From positions 620,001 through 684,000 of the forward strand of contig JAQGDQ010000041.1 of NCBI GenBank assembly GCA_030141605.1: a stretch of DNA of 64,000 nucleotides. Direction: 5' to 3'. Numbering within the stretch: the stretch's first letter is position 1; each line of letters starts with the position of its first letter. The position numbers and the translations under genes were made by a program. Below are positions 52,201 through 63,222 of the stretch, piece by piece. Source of the stretch: Tubiluchus corallicola (lineage: Eukaryota > Priapulida > Priapulimorpha > Priapulimorphida > Tubiluchidae). Below the pieces are notes generated by a model, which did no database searches, was not told the DNA's origin, and saw nothing but the letters and a program-made list of their open reading frames with translations.

Positions 52201-54427
52201 GCATCGTGACATGGTGATAGATGAACTTGTGAAGACTGAGCAAGAATATGTACATGATCTTCATCTTTGTTACCAAACATTTTTGCAATATCCAAAAGAT
52301 GTAAAACAAAAATTGGAAATTGATGTAGAAACATTATTCGGAAACTTAGAAGAAGTGATGGTTGTAGCAGGGCAATTGTTGTCTCTGTTGGAAATGGCAC
52401 AAAAGACTAATCTAGACAAACAACCAATCGGAAAATGTTTTTTGGATTTAGCTGACGACATGAAGTCTGCCTATGGGACATACTGTACAAACCACGACAG
52501 TGCCATCGAACTTTTAGAAAAATACGCAAACGATGATGAAATAACAGAATTTTTCAATGTGAAAGTAGAACGTATCAGAGAACAGGGATGCAACTGTTTT
52601 GATCTTGGTTCAATTCTGATTAAGCCTGTGCAAAGGATATTGAAGTATCCACTTTTACTCAATGAATTATTTAAAAGTACTGAAGATGGGCATCCAGATA
52701 AGGAGCGAATCACACTGGCCATAAATGCAATGACAGACGTTGCATCTACAATTAATGAGTTTAAACGTCGGAAAGATTTGGTATTTAAATACAGACGGGA
52801 CACAGATACTATCACAGACAAAGTACAAAAAATAAACATTCATTCTTTGAGAAAGAAATCTGCCCGTTTGTCAACCAGGTTATCGAATGTCTTTAGCACC
52901 AGCTTCAGAACTGTCGATGAAACGTTTAAAGAAGAAGAATCTAGGTTTGTAGGTCTGGAGAAAGCCTTACACCAACTGATTAAAGACGTTTCTGCATTCA
53001 ATGCATGCTTGAATGAAATGCTAGTCGATCAACTTACTGTAGCTGAAGATGTCACAGATTACTATGGTATACAGTATCTCACAACAGATACTATAGAATT
53101 TAAAAAATATCACCGCATTGTTAGTTCACAGCTATTACAGGAGTACAAAAATTCTGTAGAAGCTAAAGTATTAGATCCTTTGAATAGTCTGGCTGTGCTT
53201 TGTCAAGCTGGCCCAGCTAAATTAATAAACAAGAGAACTGACAAGTTACTTGATTATGATAATCATCGAATCACTGTGGATAAACTTGAACGAATAAAGG
53301 ATGTAGAAAAGCTTCAGCAAGCAAAAGTTGATATGGAGACAGCAGAGAGGGTTTACAAAGCACTAAATGCTCAACTATTAGAAGAACTGCCAAAGTTGTA
53401 TCACATGGCAACTACAGTCATAAATAACTGTATTGGAATGTATGTGCATATTCGAAAGGAATTTGTAGAAAAATGCGTGTCTGAACTTGTTACATTAATA
53501 CATTTACCATTAGTGCAGCAAATGGGAGGGAATGAAAACTACATTCAAACATTTTTAGCGAGAAACCAGTCAATTGATGATGAACTTTCCTCTTTGGAAA
53601 GCTTGTCCAAAACAAGTGATTTGCAAAAACGTGATCAGTCATCACCATCAAGCGGTAGCAGAAAGGGTAGAAAAACCTTGCCTCATGAAGCTAAAGCCTG
53701 GGGTTCTACAGACAGAATTTGTACTCAAAGTGATGCAGAACGTCAGTATGTACAATCTCACTACAAAGCAGAAGATCTTTATAGGGTTATAAAAGATTAC
53801 AGGTCTTACGAAACAATGGATCTTCCAGTTCTGGAAGGCCAGCTTCTAGGAGTTATAATGCGAAAAGATCCAATGGGATATGAGGAAAAATGGTTTGTAG
53901 ATAGCGGCAGTGCAAAAGGATTTGTGTTAAAGTCCATCTTAGCTCCATTAGCTGCATCTGGCATTCAGGCTCCGCCCTCCTACTCAGCTGTTGTGAGCAG
54001 CGATGCTGCTCAGTACCCTGAAATGAGGTATGTTGGTAGTCACCTTTATCCCAAACTTTCTTCCAAAACAGAAACTTCTAAACCAGAAGCTTTAGAACCT
54101 GCATCTGCCGAGCAGCAAAAGCCAACAGGTTACCCCACATCAGGACAATCTTTAGCTGCAGATGGTGAGTCTACATCTGATGAATCAAGTAGTCGCAATC
54201 AAAGTTACAGTTCACTACCAGAACAGGAAAGATTCTTTTGCTATGCACTGTATCCATTTGAACCATTAGGTGAAAATCAGTTAAAAATTTTCGAGAGACA
54301 GGTCTTACAAGTTCTTCAAAGACATGATGAAGATGAAAATAATGAATGGTGGCTAGTACGAAGCGAGGATGGAGATGAAGGATATGTACCTGCAAATTAT
54401 GTACAAGAGTATGTTCCGAGTGATTAA
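49259..54427 (+). CDS. DNMBP: dynamin-binding protein (Tuba), single coding exon
   Basis: A 1722-residue frame without introns. Domains by residue: SH3 at about 5-58, 70-126, 138-195, 315-372 and 403-460 (each with ALYDF/ALMDL-like start, a W, and a GxFP-x-x-F end); proline-rich segments near 623-650 and 850-905 (APPVPKQR); charged helix 948-985; DH (RhoGEF) about 983-1180 with VKTEQEYVHDL, LGSILIKPVQRILKYPLLL and INEFKRRKDLV; BAR about 1215-1435 with LNAQLLEELPKLY; SH3 at about 1503-1565 and 1658-1720. Human Tuba has four N-terminal SH3, DH, BAR and two SH3; this has five in front, seven in all. Tuba activates Cdc42 and ties dynamin to actin regulators at membranes and junctions. An acceptor-like site at 49209 suggests a noncoding first exon. 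The lack of introns over 5.2 kb is unusual beside split neighbours. Confidence 0.96.
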   Translation: MESGKYARALYDFDTNQPNELPLRAGDVVRLMKQIDKNWWIGDLNGKTGNFPASFVLPLPLPVLSNNELVCVGMETFRGEQTGDLDFNKGDIIIVTEQVDRSWYKGRCADRVGIFPVNFVRFLNATSHDNVKEAVIMKAKALMDLVPQLDEELPFRAGDMIDILEVKEDGWYMGQCHGVTGMFPPTFVEVVDSNVPKTQQKQCIGSNVNKSRLERCLEVAMEKVSSIDTTDDAAQIPSAQCSQEPGLSCISESQQSPYSPGDISQFRNFHNKRDIFPANDRILDVQSSSSKRNLVDDGVIPKAELERYGSTGLTPYGRALFTFVPVNEDELGFAEGEIVNLIRHVNGDWIEGIIDGRVGIFPKDFVEVIIDCPKDYEEVEKEDASIVSNNLSPSEPKLFPQNSYAKVLYDFKGEVEGDLSVNCGDIVLLVWQLDANWVEAKDCIGRTGICPAAFLEHIDEKSNEKSENLETGIMVIDNYTKQTFDEQKMPDPTAKAKTITFNKRSSLPLKFDFSRKSSSDIDSLVAKNIQSWELDTKDNLSRSMTIDSSNVSPRSKQTNLVRNASIDSSCKESSVHYDSEKSVQEPVEQEKYKEVQMLDDQARIAKAFHLSNVPLKPEKIAPKRPSPPAKRLAKAPARPPRPQTLPYKRFGAQQQPLSPHSARKNLSSSKFYVEFSSSMDSMPSTISESAAKRTKPTSNSTSQVCYTPASQTPHVAPSVIQSRGAKKPTVIRAVARTDANPSLVMQQNITVPSVNVAVQHQQSVTASFSTNKGQQEQDIEPKEQQSKLGSEYESSNAFSAAPVFEKSLSEVSEHDARDKEIIEEVLPILPVCGSSRRALSSPDANLTSTVREPPPYHAPPPYRGSIKKETVDRISLTPSPECISDSTSDSDSCLPIRKAPPVPKQRTSMQVLIQEDTGKELVPVRAAPLPPQAAQRKKLHRRSVKQDEEEKQKNLDKIDAEKKEQEEKEKLILEGKQKMREHRDMVIDELVKTEQEYVHDLHLCYQTFLQYPKDVKQKLEIDVETLFGNLEEVMVVAGQLLSLLEMAQKTNLDKQPIGKCFLDLADDMKSAYGTYCTNHDSAIELLEKYANDDEITEFFNVKVERIREQGCNCFDLGSILIKPVQRILKYPLLLNELFKSTEDGHPDKERITLAINAMTDVASTINEFKRRKDLVFKYRRDTDTITDKVQKINIHSLRKKSARLSTRLSNVFSTSFRTVDETFKEEESRFVGLEKALHQLIKDVSAFNACLNEMLVDQLTVAEDVTDYYGIQYLTTDTIEFKKYHRIVSSQLLQEYKNSVEAKVLDPLNSLAVLCQAGPAKLINKRTDKLLDYDNHRITVDKLERIKDVEKLQQAKVDMETAERVYKALNAQLLEELPKLYHMATTVINNCIGMYVHIRKEFVEKCVSELVTLIHLPLVQQMGGNENYIQTFLARNQSIDDELSSLESLSKTSDLQKRDQSSPSSGSRKGRKTLPHEAKAWGSTDRICTQSDAERQYVQSHYKAEDLYRVIKDYRSYETMDLPVLEGQLLGVIMRKDPMGYEEKWFVDSGSAKGFVLKSILAPLAASGIQAPPSYSAVVSSDAAQYPEMRYVGSHLYPKLSSKTETSKPEALEPASAEQQKPTGYPTSGQSLAADGESTSDESSSRNQSYSSLPEQERFFCYALYPFEPLGENQLKIFERQVLQVLQRHDEDENNEWWLVRSEDGDEGYVPANYVQEYVPSD

Positions 54428-56395
54428 GTGCTTACGCAGCTTGAGCTTTGCAGAGTTATTACTCTATGTTTTCTTCTATAGACCACTTATAAGTTTGTAG
54501 CCCAAAATACTTGTGGGTTTGCGCATTTTTGCACTATTCACTATTTCATCAATGATCTAGTACTGTGTATAAACATCACTAGAGCTATTTTGTGTACACC
54601 ACCATTGTTTCCGCTTTTCTGTCTTGATGTTTCTTTGTTGACTTATCTGTGATATATTTTAATAATCCAGTGTGGAAAGTGAAATGTCTAGCAATGTCGT
54701 ATGTATTTATAAAAGTTGTTATAATATGTATTTACTATATCCTGAAGTTTAGCCCGAATTGAATTTTATTACGTTTAGTTAGAATTTTTGTTATTTGAAA
54801 TTCTTCATTTATACAATTTTATTGTTACATCATTTGACTATATAGTACGTGCCTATTGTATATGTCTTTTATTACGTTCATTGTATATAGCATTTGAATA
54901 ATTAGTTTTCATACTCGATATAATTTATGAAAATATGAATCAATTGAATAGTTAGTTTTTGCAAATCTTTGACGCCAATGTGCATCTTGTTATTATGACG
55001 ATAAATGTGTAATGTAAATAAGTCTGAAACTAAAAGACAATTTATTGTACATAACATATTGCAAACAAGGCAAAACTAAGTAATATTTTTCAACATTATA
55101 TTGAATATTTGTGTTTCATATTCAATACACGTGCCCTTATTTAGTACGATATTAATGCAAGTTCTTCAGTATTATATTATTAGGATAAATATTTGTAATA
55201 GTAACAGTACATGTGTACATTAACTGCAACTGGCAAGCTACCCAGTCATTAGACAGAACTATTTTATTTAGAAGTTGCTGTGCTGAACACTGTAGCTTTT
55301 AGCATCTTACGCATACACTTATTGTTTTACAGGTGTTGTGGCCTATAGTTGTTACCTATACTGAAATAAATATTTTTTTCTATTTTACACACGAAGGCTT
55401 GAGATCAATAGAAATAAACTGCACTGTACAATATTTTGTTCAACACGTAATAAAAAATATGAAAACAATTTATGCCACATGTAATAAAAATGGATGCATT
55501 GATCATTTATGGAAAATTTGCAAATATCCCTATATCAGTAATATTACATCACTATTACAGTACTGTGGTGTCACATTGGTTAAAATAATCAATATCACTT
55601 TTAGATGGACAATCAGCAGGTTATAAATGTGGGGTATAAAGGCACGTTATGTCATGAGAATAGCCGCTTGTTATTCCACAAAAAACATTAAGTTATAAAA
55701 AAGCCCAGTGTCCATTTGAAAAAAATCATGGTTTCTTTGGAAAGAATTTATAAACAAGCAGAAAGTGCTGCATGTGGATACACTAACAGTAACTCTTAGT
55801 AAGGTGCTAAAAAGTGCAGTGTATAAGTGACAATCACTGCAGCTGAAACATTGGTTTTAGTAATGATTTTTCACACCAATATGTATATTTATTTCATCTA
55901 GTATTTATGACAATTTAACAGTGGAGAAGGAAAATGTCATGTTTTGCCATTCTTTAAGGCAATGAAGCAGCAATAGAATAAATCCACATTACTACTCCAG
56001 CTTGAGTAAAATGACACATGCAAGTGAATGTTTGATTGGCTGGTGAGCTGTAAAGGAATGAAATTGAATTAAGGCCAATTTTAACCACAAGTGCTTTACG
56101 TTTAGCAGTCGTTGCATTTTAGTTGTATTTCAAGGGTCCCTAGTTTTTGTCCAACATCTCTCCTTTTTGTTTCAAATTTCTTGTGCGATTAAATCAATAC
56201 ATTAAAAATACACTGACTGGGTTTTTCTATCAACAACTTAAGTTTAAAAATAATATTATAATAATGATTAACAGAAGAAACTTATTCTCGATAACGAAAA
56301 ATCTAGAATGCTTGAGACTGATCTCAAACAGACAGGAATTCACTCAAAAGCTCTTATTCGAGTCTCTGATGGCGCTGTCATGTGTTCAAATGCTT
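54428..56395. other. convergent 3' region between DNMBP and SPAG16
   Basis: AT-rich, with the DNMBP 3' untranslated region on the left and that of SPAG16 on the right. No coding similarity. TTTATT at about 55888 reads AATAAA on the - strand and could serve SPAG16, but it is some 500 bp past the stop. Open frames of about 100 codons near 55333 and 56147 (+) look random; the second overlaps the SPAG16 last exon antisense. Confidence 0.5.
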
Positions 56396-59300
56396 CTATT
56401 TCCAGATTCTGATGGTATTGTCCTGTGCACCAGAAATTATATAATCACCAGCTTTTTTATCAAACACAACATCTTGTACGGCATCATCATGCCCCACTAG
56501 CTGCATTACCTATTAAAAAAGTAATTTGTCTAGTTGTACCGCATTTGCTTTCATCATGTGATACTGACTAACGTAAGTTTGCATGTACATAATTATAATG
56601 ACACATTGCAGGTCTCAAATACAGGTAGACTTGATTTAACAGGAAAAGGTCCCAAGTGCTGAGTTCTCCACAGTCAAGAATACAATAATTATAAGGCAAT
56701 ACAAAATTTACAGTAATTTTGTTGCTAGTCACAATTTCATTTTCATCTGACTATTTTAAAATAATGATTCCACTCTAGGCAATATATATAGTCAGGAAAA
56801 CAACAATATGCTCATAGAGGTATTAAGAAATATAGCAATTACCATTACATTGTTAGACAAATACATTTCTGATTGTCTGAACATGCCTATTATTGCTGTC
56901 AAAAATGCTTAACACATTAGCTCTTATTAACAGTGTGTAGGACCTGCATACCTTATTGCTTCCAACAAAATGCAAATGGATACTCCCATCACCACTTGCA
57001 ACAGCAAGTAAATTTCCTGAAATAAATGGACATTGTGAGCTTTGTGTAACTTTCACATATAGCACCAGCCGTAGTGTAAGGTAATTACAATTAAATCTAG
57101 TGGTAAATCATATGCTGTTGTGTGCATTTAAACAATAAAGTCAAATAAGAGTTTAGCTGCTGCGTTTCTGCACCAAAAACCCAGGTATTCCAATTAACCC
57201 CAAAATGCATAGAAGCATGACAAATCCTTGTTTTTTTCTGTGATGATATGTGGTTTTATTGATTTTTCCAGTTTGTTTTCAGTCCAATGTTTAATTTCTA
57301 CCATTATCCAAAGATTATTTTTACATCATGGTAAACAAAATTTTTGTTTGTTATTTATCTAAATTAAAAGTGTAAAACGCGCCAGGATACTTTCAAACAT
57401 TCTTACAAAAATTAATAAATGACCATTCGAGGTTTCTACTGCTGATGTGGTCTAGCAAGCAGTAGTAAGTAAATCACATTAAATGAAGCAGCACCTTCCA
57501 CAGAAATAATGAAAATTCATGGAGATGCTATATTGTCCTGCAGTGCAAATGATTGCTGAATACTTACAATGACAAGACATGAAAATGTGTTTCTCCATTA
57601 AAGCTGATGCACACTACAGTACACATAGTAACAGGCCTTTTGCATTTTCCCTATGCACTACATAGGCAGGATTTTTAGATATAAAATAAATGGGAGCCTG
57701 AGTAGCAGTAGCTGCTTTAAAACTGATGTATGTAATTTATTCAAATAACTTTAAGTGTGTATTACATTTCTTGTTAAGTTAATCATTTTCAAATTAATAT
57801 GAACAAGCATACAAGACTAAATGGTCTCATAATAAGGTATAAAGTATTTTATACATGCAATGATGCAAATAACATAAGCACAATCTACAAAGACAGCATG
57901 CTGTTGTCGAAGTGCTTGGATTACATACAGGGCAGAAACCTCCAATTCTGGCATACCCAATTAATTAACAATAGCCAACAAAAATACCTTTTGCCCCTTT
58001 CTCGATTTCAACGTAATTAACCATGTACATGTTTCTAATATATACTGACTGATTGTTGATAGTTATCCGGTTAGATGTGCCTGGTAACCAGGTGTTAAAA
58101 AGAGCACTAATTGGGAACTCTTGTTATACAATTATTACTGTGTTGCTGTATATACCTTATACCTCATCAAATTAAAGATTTGTAACATAATAAGTAGTTA
58201 GTATATTACACCAGTCATGTATAAATATTTCGCAAACACTGCACAGACAGGTACTGCATATGTGCATACACAACATATACGTGCACAGTTACACACGCAT
58301 AGATATGTAATTACGTATATATAATATATATATATATATATAAATGGTCACTATGTAAACAGACTAGAGCAGTAATAGAGAGGTTTCAACGTTTCTAACT
58401 TTACCAGATGGATCAAAGGCAACACTATTTGCAGGATGTGGCCCAAAATCTATGCTTTCTAAAGATGTACCAGACTGCAAATTCCACAGTTTTACAACTC
58501 CATAAGAATCACATGATGCCAAAGTGTTACCATTAAGTGATACAGTAACACTGTTGATAGAATGAAGATGACCATGTAATGTGTGAATTCCTAGTCCCTG
58601 AAAGAAAAACAAAACAGCACATTACATATTATTACAATATATGCTAACCTTTAACAAGAACACTGTTTATTGATTCAGCACTTTTGTCAACATAGAAATT
58701 ACATACATGTACAAAAACAATAAACGAAATGTGTTTATGACATTTAAAAAAACTATTGTACTATGTACTGCGTAGCAATGTCAAATTTAATTTCGAACAG
58801 CATCAATGTAATCCAGTGACAATAATATGTTATTTTCACTAGACCTTACTTTATTATAAACCTTTTCATTGAAATCAGTTATAAAATACATTCATATAAT
58901 TATTTTGGTGAGAACATTCAGGCGGAAATTCTGAACGTAACTAGATCTACTACAGGTGTAATTCTACACGATCGAATTTTGTACTTGTACAATTTAGGAC
59001 TTCGTAAATTGAAATACTCCCAAATATTCTTTAGCAATCAATAAGATATTGAATAGAAATCTTGAATTTTTGCTAAAATAAATACTGCAGTAATGCAAAT
59101 TGAATTATGCATTGTTAGGTACTACTTACTGTTCTTGGATCCCAAAAAGTAATTGTTTTGTCAGCTGAGCAAGTGCAGACAGTGTTAGAGTAAGGCAAGA
59201 ATGTAATACTATTGACAGAGTCAACATGTCCACGAAGAGTAATCCTACATTTCTCGCTGCAATACAATACGAAATTAACCAAAGTCAGACAAAATTAATG

Positions 59301-62300
59301 CATGTACACAAGAAGGATTTTTTTTGTACTACTTTTATACAGAAAAGTATCATATTTCAGTAGCTATTTAAAAATTTGATATATCTCTGCTGATCACCTT
59401 TGCTATTTTATTAATTTCTTTAATTGTGGTTCTGTTCTATACAAGAAAATGTTGAAGTCTGCAACAGACGTGACAAAATATTGCTTTTGATAAATATGCT
59501 ATTGTGGTGTGGTTTAAATTTTAAGCACTTTGTTGCTTTGTTTTTGTTATAGGAAAGTTCAAGGCTTTACTACCTTTTTGACAAACTTATTACACAAGTT
59601 TTCAAATGATTACATTATACGATAGCTGTGTGCAGAATGCTTCATCCTTTACGAACATCATTAGTAATTAACAAAAACTGCGTAGCTTCAAAGTCTTCGT
59701 ATTTTACTCAATTCTTTAGATGTAATTCAAATTTGGACAGCTACACATAGTTTAAAAATCTAATTCTACAGTCAAGAAAACGTACCTAGAGAGATCCCAA
59801 ATTTTGGCTGTATTATCCATAGAACAGCTAGCAATAAAGTTACCCGAATAATGCCAACTGCAGTCCCATACTAAAACAGAACAAAACTTTATAAGACAAA
59901 AGAGGTAATAATAATGAATATTGATAATGAACAATAATAGTGAATGTTCCAGCCGTGTTTGGGACAACTGTAACATCATGCAATCAAAACATTCAACTTG
60001 ATGCAGCAAGAATAACCAGTGCATCCTTGGTGCCAGTTATCACCATTTGTAGAATGAGCTGGGTTTGCTTCCATTATGCAATAGACATATGATATGCGAT
60101 ATAAACCTATACAACTATATAAAACGTCTAATGGTCTTCTTCCTTCATATTTAGAAAATCTGTTACCACCCACAGTAGAAACAATCACAGGGAACCATAC
60201 ACTTTGCAATAGTGATCAATATTAGAATGAATATGAGGCATGGAACTACTCTTTGTCGTAGCTCTTTTATAAGCGCATCAACCTTAGCCTGGAACAATTT
60301 GACCTATGATCTCAGAAATGCCCTCTCTCTCATTCAACTTAAACAGGAACTAGACAACTTAGATGGGTTTAAAGTTAGTAAACCATCACATCAATTTGCT
60401 GCTGATGCTAGGTTTGGGCAGGTTCATATGGGTTGATGTAATGCAGTTTACTGAAAGCACACACGTGTGCTCTAATTTTATTCTCCCTTCTCTGCATTCC
60501 TATGAAGATTCCAAACAGTTTCTTCTACACTGCTCATTTTACCGAAAAAATCCATACCCAGTATATTTCTCCTTTAAATGCACTTACTCAAAATAATATT
60601 CAATTACTATGTGGGGATACCTCACTTTCATCCTGATTCTAATAATGCTCTAGTATCTCTCATCATTAAATTGATTAAACAAAGTGGGTACTTCAATCAA
60701 TAATATTAAATTTACGTCATGAAATTTGCTGAATTTTACTTTACAGAGCAAATTATTTATACTTTTTTGTTCCCGTGACACCACAACTGATTTCTTGTTC
60801 CTTTCATTGGTCTCACCTTCATTCATTTTTTTCTTGCCTAACTTTGCTGCAACTGAACTATTTTCATAATACACTCTCGACCTGCTTAGTCTGGTTTTCT
60901 AACAGGGTCTCAAACACTTTACTAGGCTGTATACAACATAATTAACACTTCATTTTTATGTGTAATTTGATAAACTCTGTTGTGATGTAAAGCATACACT
61001 AGTACTAATTTATTAAATAATGGACATGAAGGATCAAAGTGAAAGGTGTAAAATATTGATGGCAAAATATCATATTTTGCTTGAATATCAGAATATTGTT
61101 ATGTAAAAATGCTTGAATACTGCTTCGCAAAGTCAATAATCCGTACTGAAACTACAAACAAAAATTTTGTATTTTCTATCTTGTTATCATGACATAATTT
61201 TTTGTGAGCTACGGTAATATATCACAAATGCAACTAACCTGGCTGTGAATGTTCTGTAAATGTCAGAACACAATCTTCTTCCACAAAATCCCAAATTCTC
61301 ACAGTGGTGTCACCACTGGCAGTGACTAGCTTACTGCCCCTAAAAATAATAAAATAAAATTAAGATATATGTTTAACCAAAACTAGTGGTGACTAGTAGA
61401 TACTTATGCTAACTGCTTTCCTATTAAAATATGTGAGATATTGCTATAGTGTGTTCAGTGAGTTGGAAATTCTACCATTGCTTGGGGCAACCTTATTTCA
61501 GGTGTTCAGGTAAGGGATGAGTGACATTCCTTGCGGATAACAGGTTATTTTGCACACGATAATTGTAGACTATATCCAAAATCAGCAAATACTCCCCATA
61601 ACTCAGTCAGACTGCCTTACAATAATGTAACTTTTGAAGTTTTAGAAAAAAAAACAGCATATGTTTTAAAGTATACATATTTTCAAACACTACAAAGAAT
61701 TGAGTTATAGAATAGTGAAAGCCTACGCGAATCTTATTTCTTAGTTAGCAAACAGGGTCTCAAAACGTAAGTCTGTGTCAGTGTAATATCAATACTGTTA
61801 CAAATCCTATAATGGTTTCTACACACACTCCTTGTTTGCATAGTAATGGGTAAATGACAATTAGGCACAAAAACATAACTGACATTAAAAACTGAGTGTT
61901 AAAAGAACCAGTAAAGCAGGGTTAATAGAAACTATGGAAATAACAACCATAAAAAGGCAACTGCTAAATGGTTGAAAGTAAAAGTAAAGATTTCAAACTT
62001 ACTGAGGATTAAAATCCACTCCAGCTATCCAATCAGTATGACCTTGTCCAGACATGATCAATTTGGCTGTTGAAAGTGACCACAATCTCCACTGCTTATC
62101 GTCACTCACACTAGCTAATATTTCTTGAGCTGGATGTAGTACTAATCTACAATTGAAAAAATATCATTCATTCACAATGTTAACTCACTTTGTCATTAGA
62201 AACAAGCTAAGTATCTAGGCATACTTATGCCTTTACTCTGTTAAACAATTTTAAACAACCTTTTTGTTTATGCATACAATTTACCAACATTCAACTTTAA

Positions 62301-63222
62301 ATTTGAAAAAAAAGATCTAATACTAACATACCCGCTAACAGCCATTGAATGAGCTTCAATAGTAGTCTTCAATTTAAAAACATATTTCTCATCCAGTTTT
62401 GGGCCAGGTTTTACATCCTTATGAAGATATGGGTTTGCTCCTACATCACTGGGAAAATCAATTTCCTACAAAGTAGGTATTTTACATTTTTAACATTACG
62501 CTAATTTGACTTTATTGTTTGTTTAATGAAATACGCATGGCTCATTCTGAACAAGAGAATACATGTGCTTCACAGCAGGAAATGCATCATTAGTAGCATG
62601 TACTGCACTTATACTAGCCACGTATTGTACTTTCAAGCTACAAGCTGTTTGGGTGCTCAGCGATAAAAAGTAAGTTACAGCAAAATGAACAGATTTATCG
62701 GTAAGTTTCCCACGAAATGTAGCTAGCTGGTCCTATTATACACTGCATCAAAGGGACTATCCAATCAACGGTAGTTCAAACCTATGCCTTCTTGTTCTCC
62801 CAAAGTATGAAGATTTGCATAACAACGAGTAAAACCATGTACATGTTGTTTCCAGTTCTTCCTGATGACTCCCATTCAAAAAGTAAACCACAAGTGAGAA
62901 ACAGTTAGATGAGGTACTTTAGTTTACACTGAATTGTCAAAAATAGTGAAGCCTTTGGAGCACTAACCATGCAGACATAGATCAGCAGATACCATAACAC
63001 CATTAATAGATGAGTTTGCCAAAAAGTGGAAAAGTTACTACCATCTCAGCTGAGCACTCTTAACACAATGGCCAAAGTAATTTACCTATACAATGAGAAC
63101 AAAGTCATTTTTCAAAAGTAAATCAATTACCTGTACAGGAACTGCTTCTTGCTTTGTTAGAGTAACAGTTTCAGCACTTTTTCGTGCAACAGGTTCCACT
63201 TGAACAGGTTTTTCAGGAACAC
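56396..63222 (-). CDS. SPAG16: sperm-associated antigen 16 (PF20 homologue), 3' part, 9 exons seen
   Basis: Exons: 63222-63131, 62465-62332, 62146-62003, 61339-61239, 59870-59786, 59256-59130, 58597-58405, 57016-56952, 56509-56396. All phases agree; about 350 residues are visible, starting mid-codon, so the 5' part lies past the window. The visible part is about seven WD40 repeats: VLHPAQEILASVSDDKQWRLW, GHTDWIAGVDF, VTASGDTTVRIWDF, CSWHYSGNFIASCSMDNTAKIWDL, GHVDSVNSITFLPYSNTVCT, GHLHSINSVTV then SCDSYGVVKLWNL, GPHPANSVAFDPSGN, and a last repeat ending NTIRIWK. Wording such as SVNSIxFxPxSN and GPHPAN is typical of PF20/SPAG16. This is a central-apparatus protein of motile cilia and flagella, so the animal should have 9+2 cilia. 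A LINE fragment lies in one intron in the opposite direction. Confidence 0.94.
58315..58341. repeat. TA dinucleotide run
   Basis: Alternating TA of about 25 bases in a SPAG16 intron, about 60 bp beyond the donor of the exon ending at 58405. Confidence 0.9.
59939..60600 (+). pseudogene. LINE 3' fragment (jockey/CR1 class) in a SPAG16 intron
   Basis: The + strand, with frame changes, reads RVWDNCN and then LDAARI(V)T-like text, and at about 60212-60360 RHGTTLCRSSFISASTLAWN followed by LTYDLRNALSLIQLKQELDN, a standard C-terminal signature of non-LTR elements (F-P-x-x-I-x-x-W-N-x-L). A frameshift near 60370-60430 is followed by a histidine-cysteine tail (EDSKQFLLHCSFY). It is inserted antisense to SPAG16. 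Confidence 0.75.

Noticed and set aside
51418-54395. Several - strand frames of 60-128 codons
   Set aside because: They lie antisense to the DNMBP coding exon and have no family resemblance.
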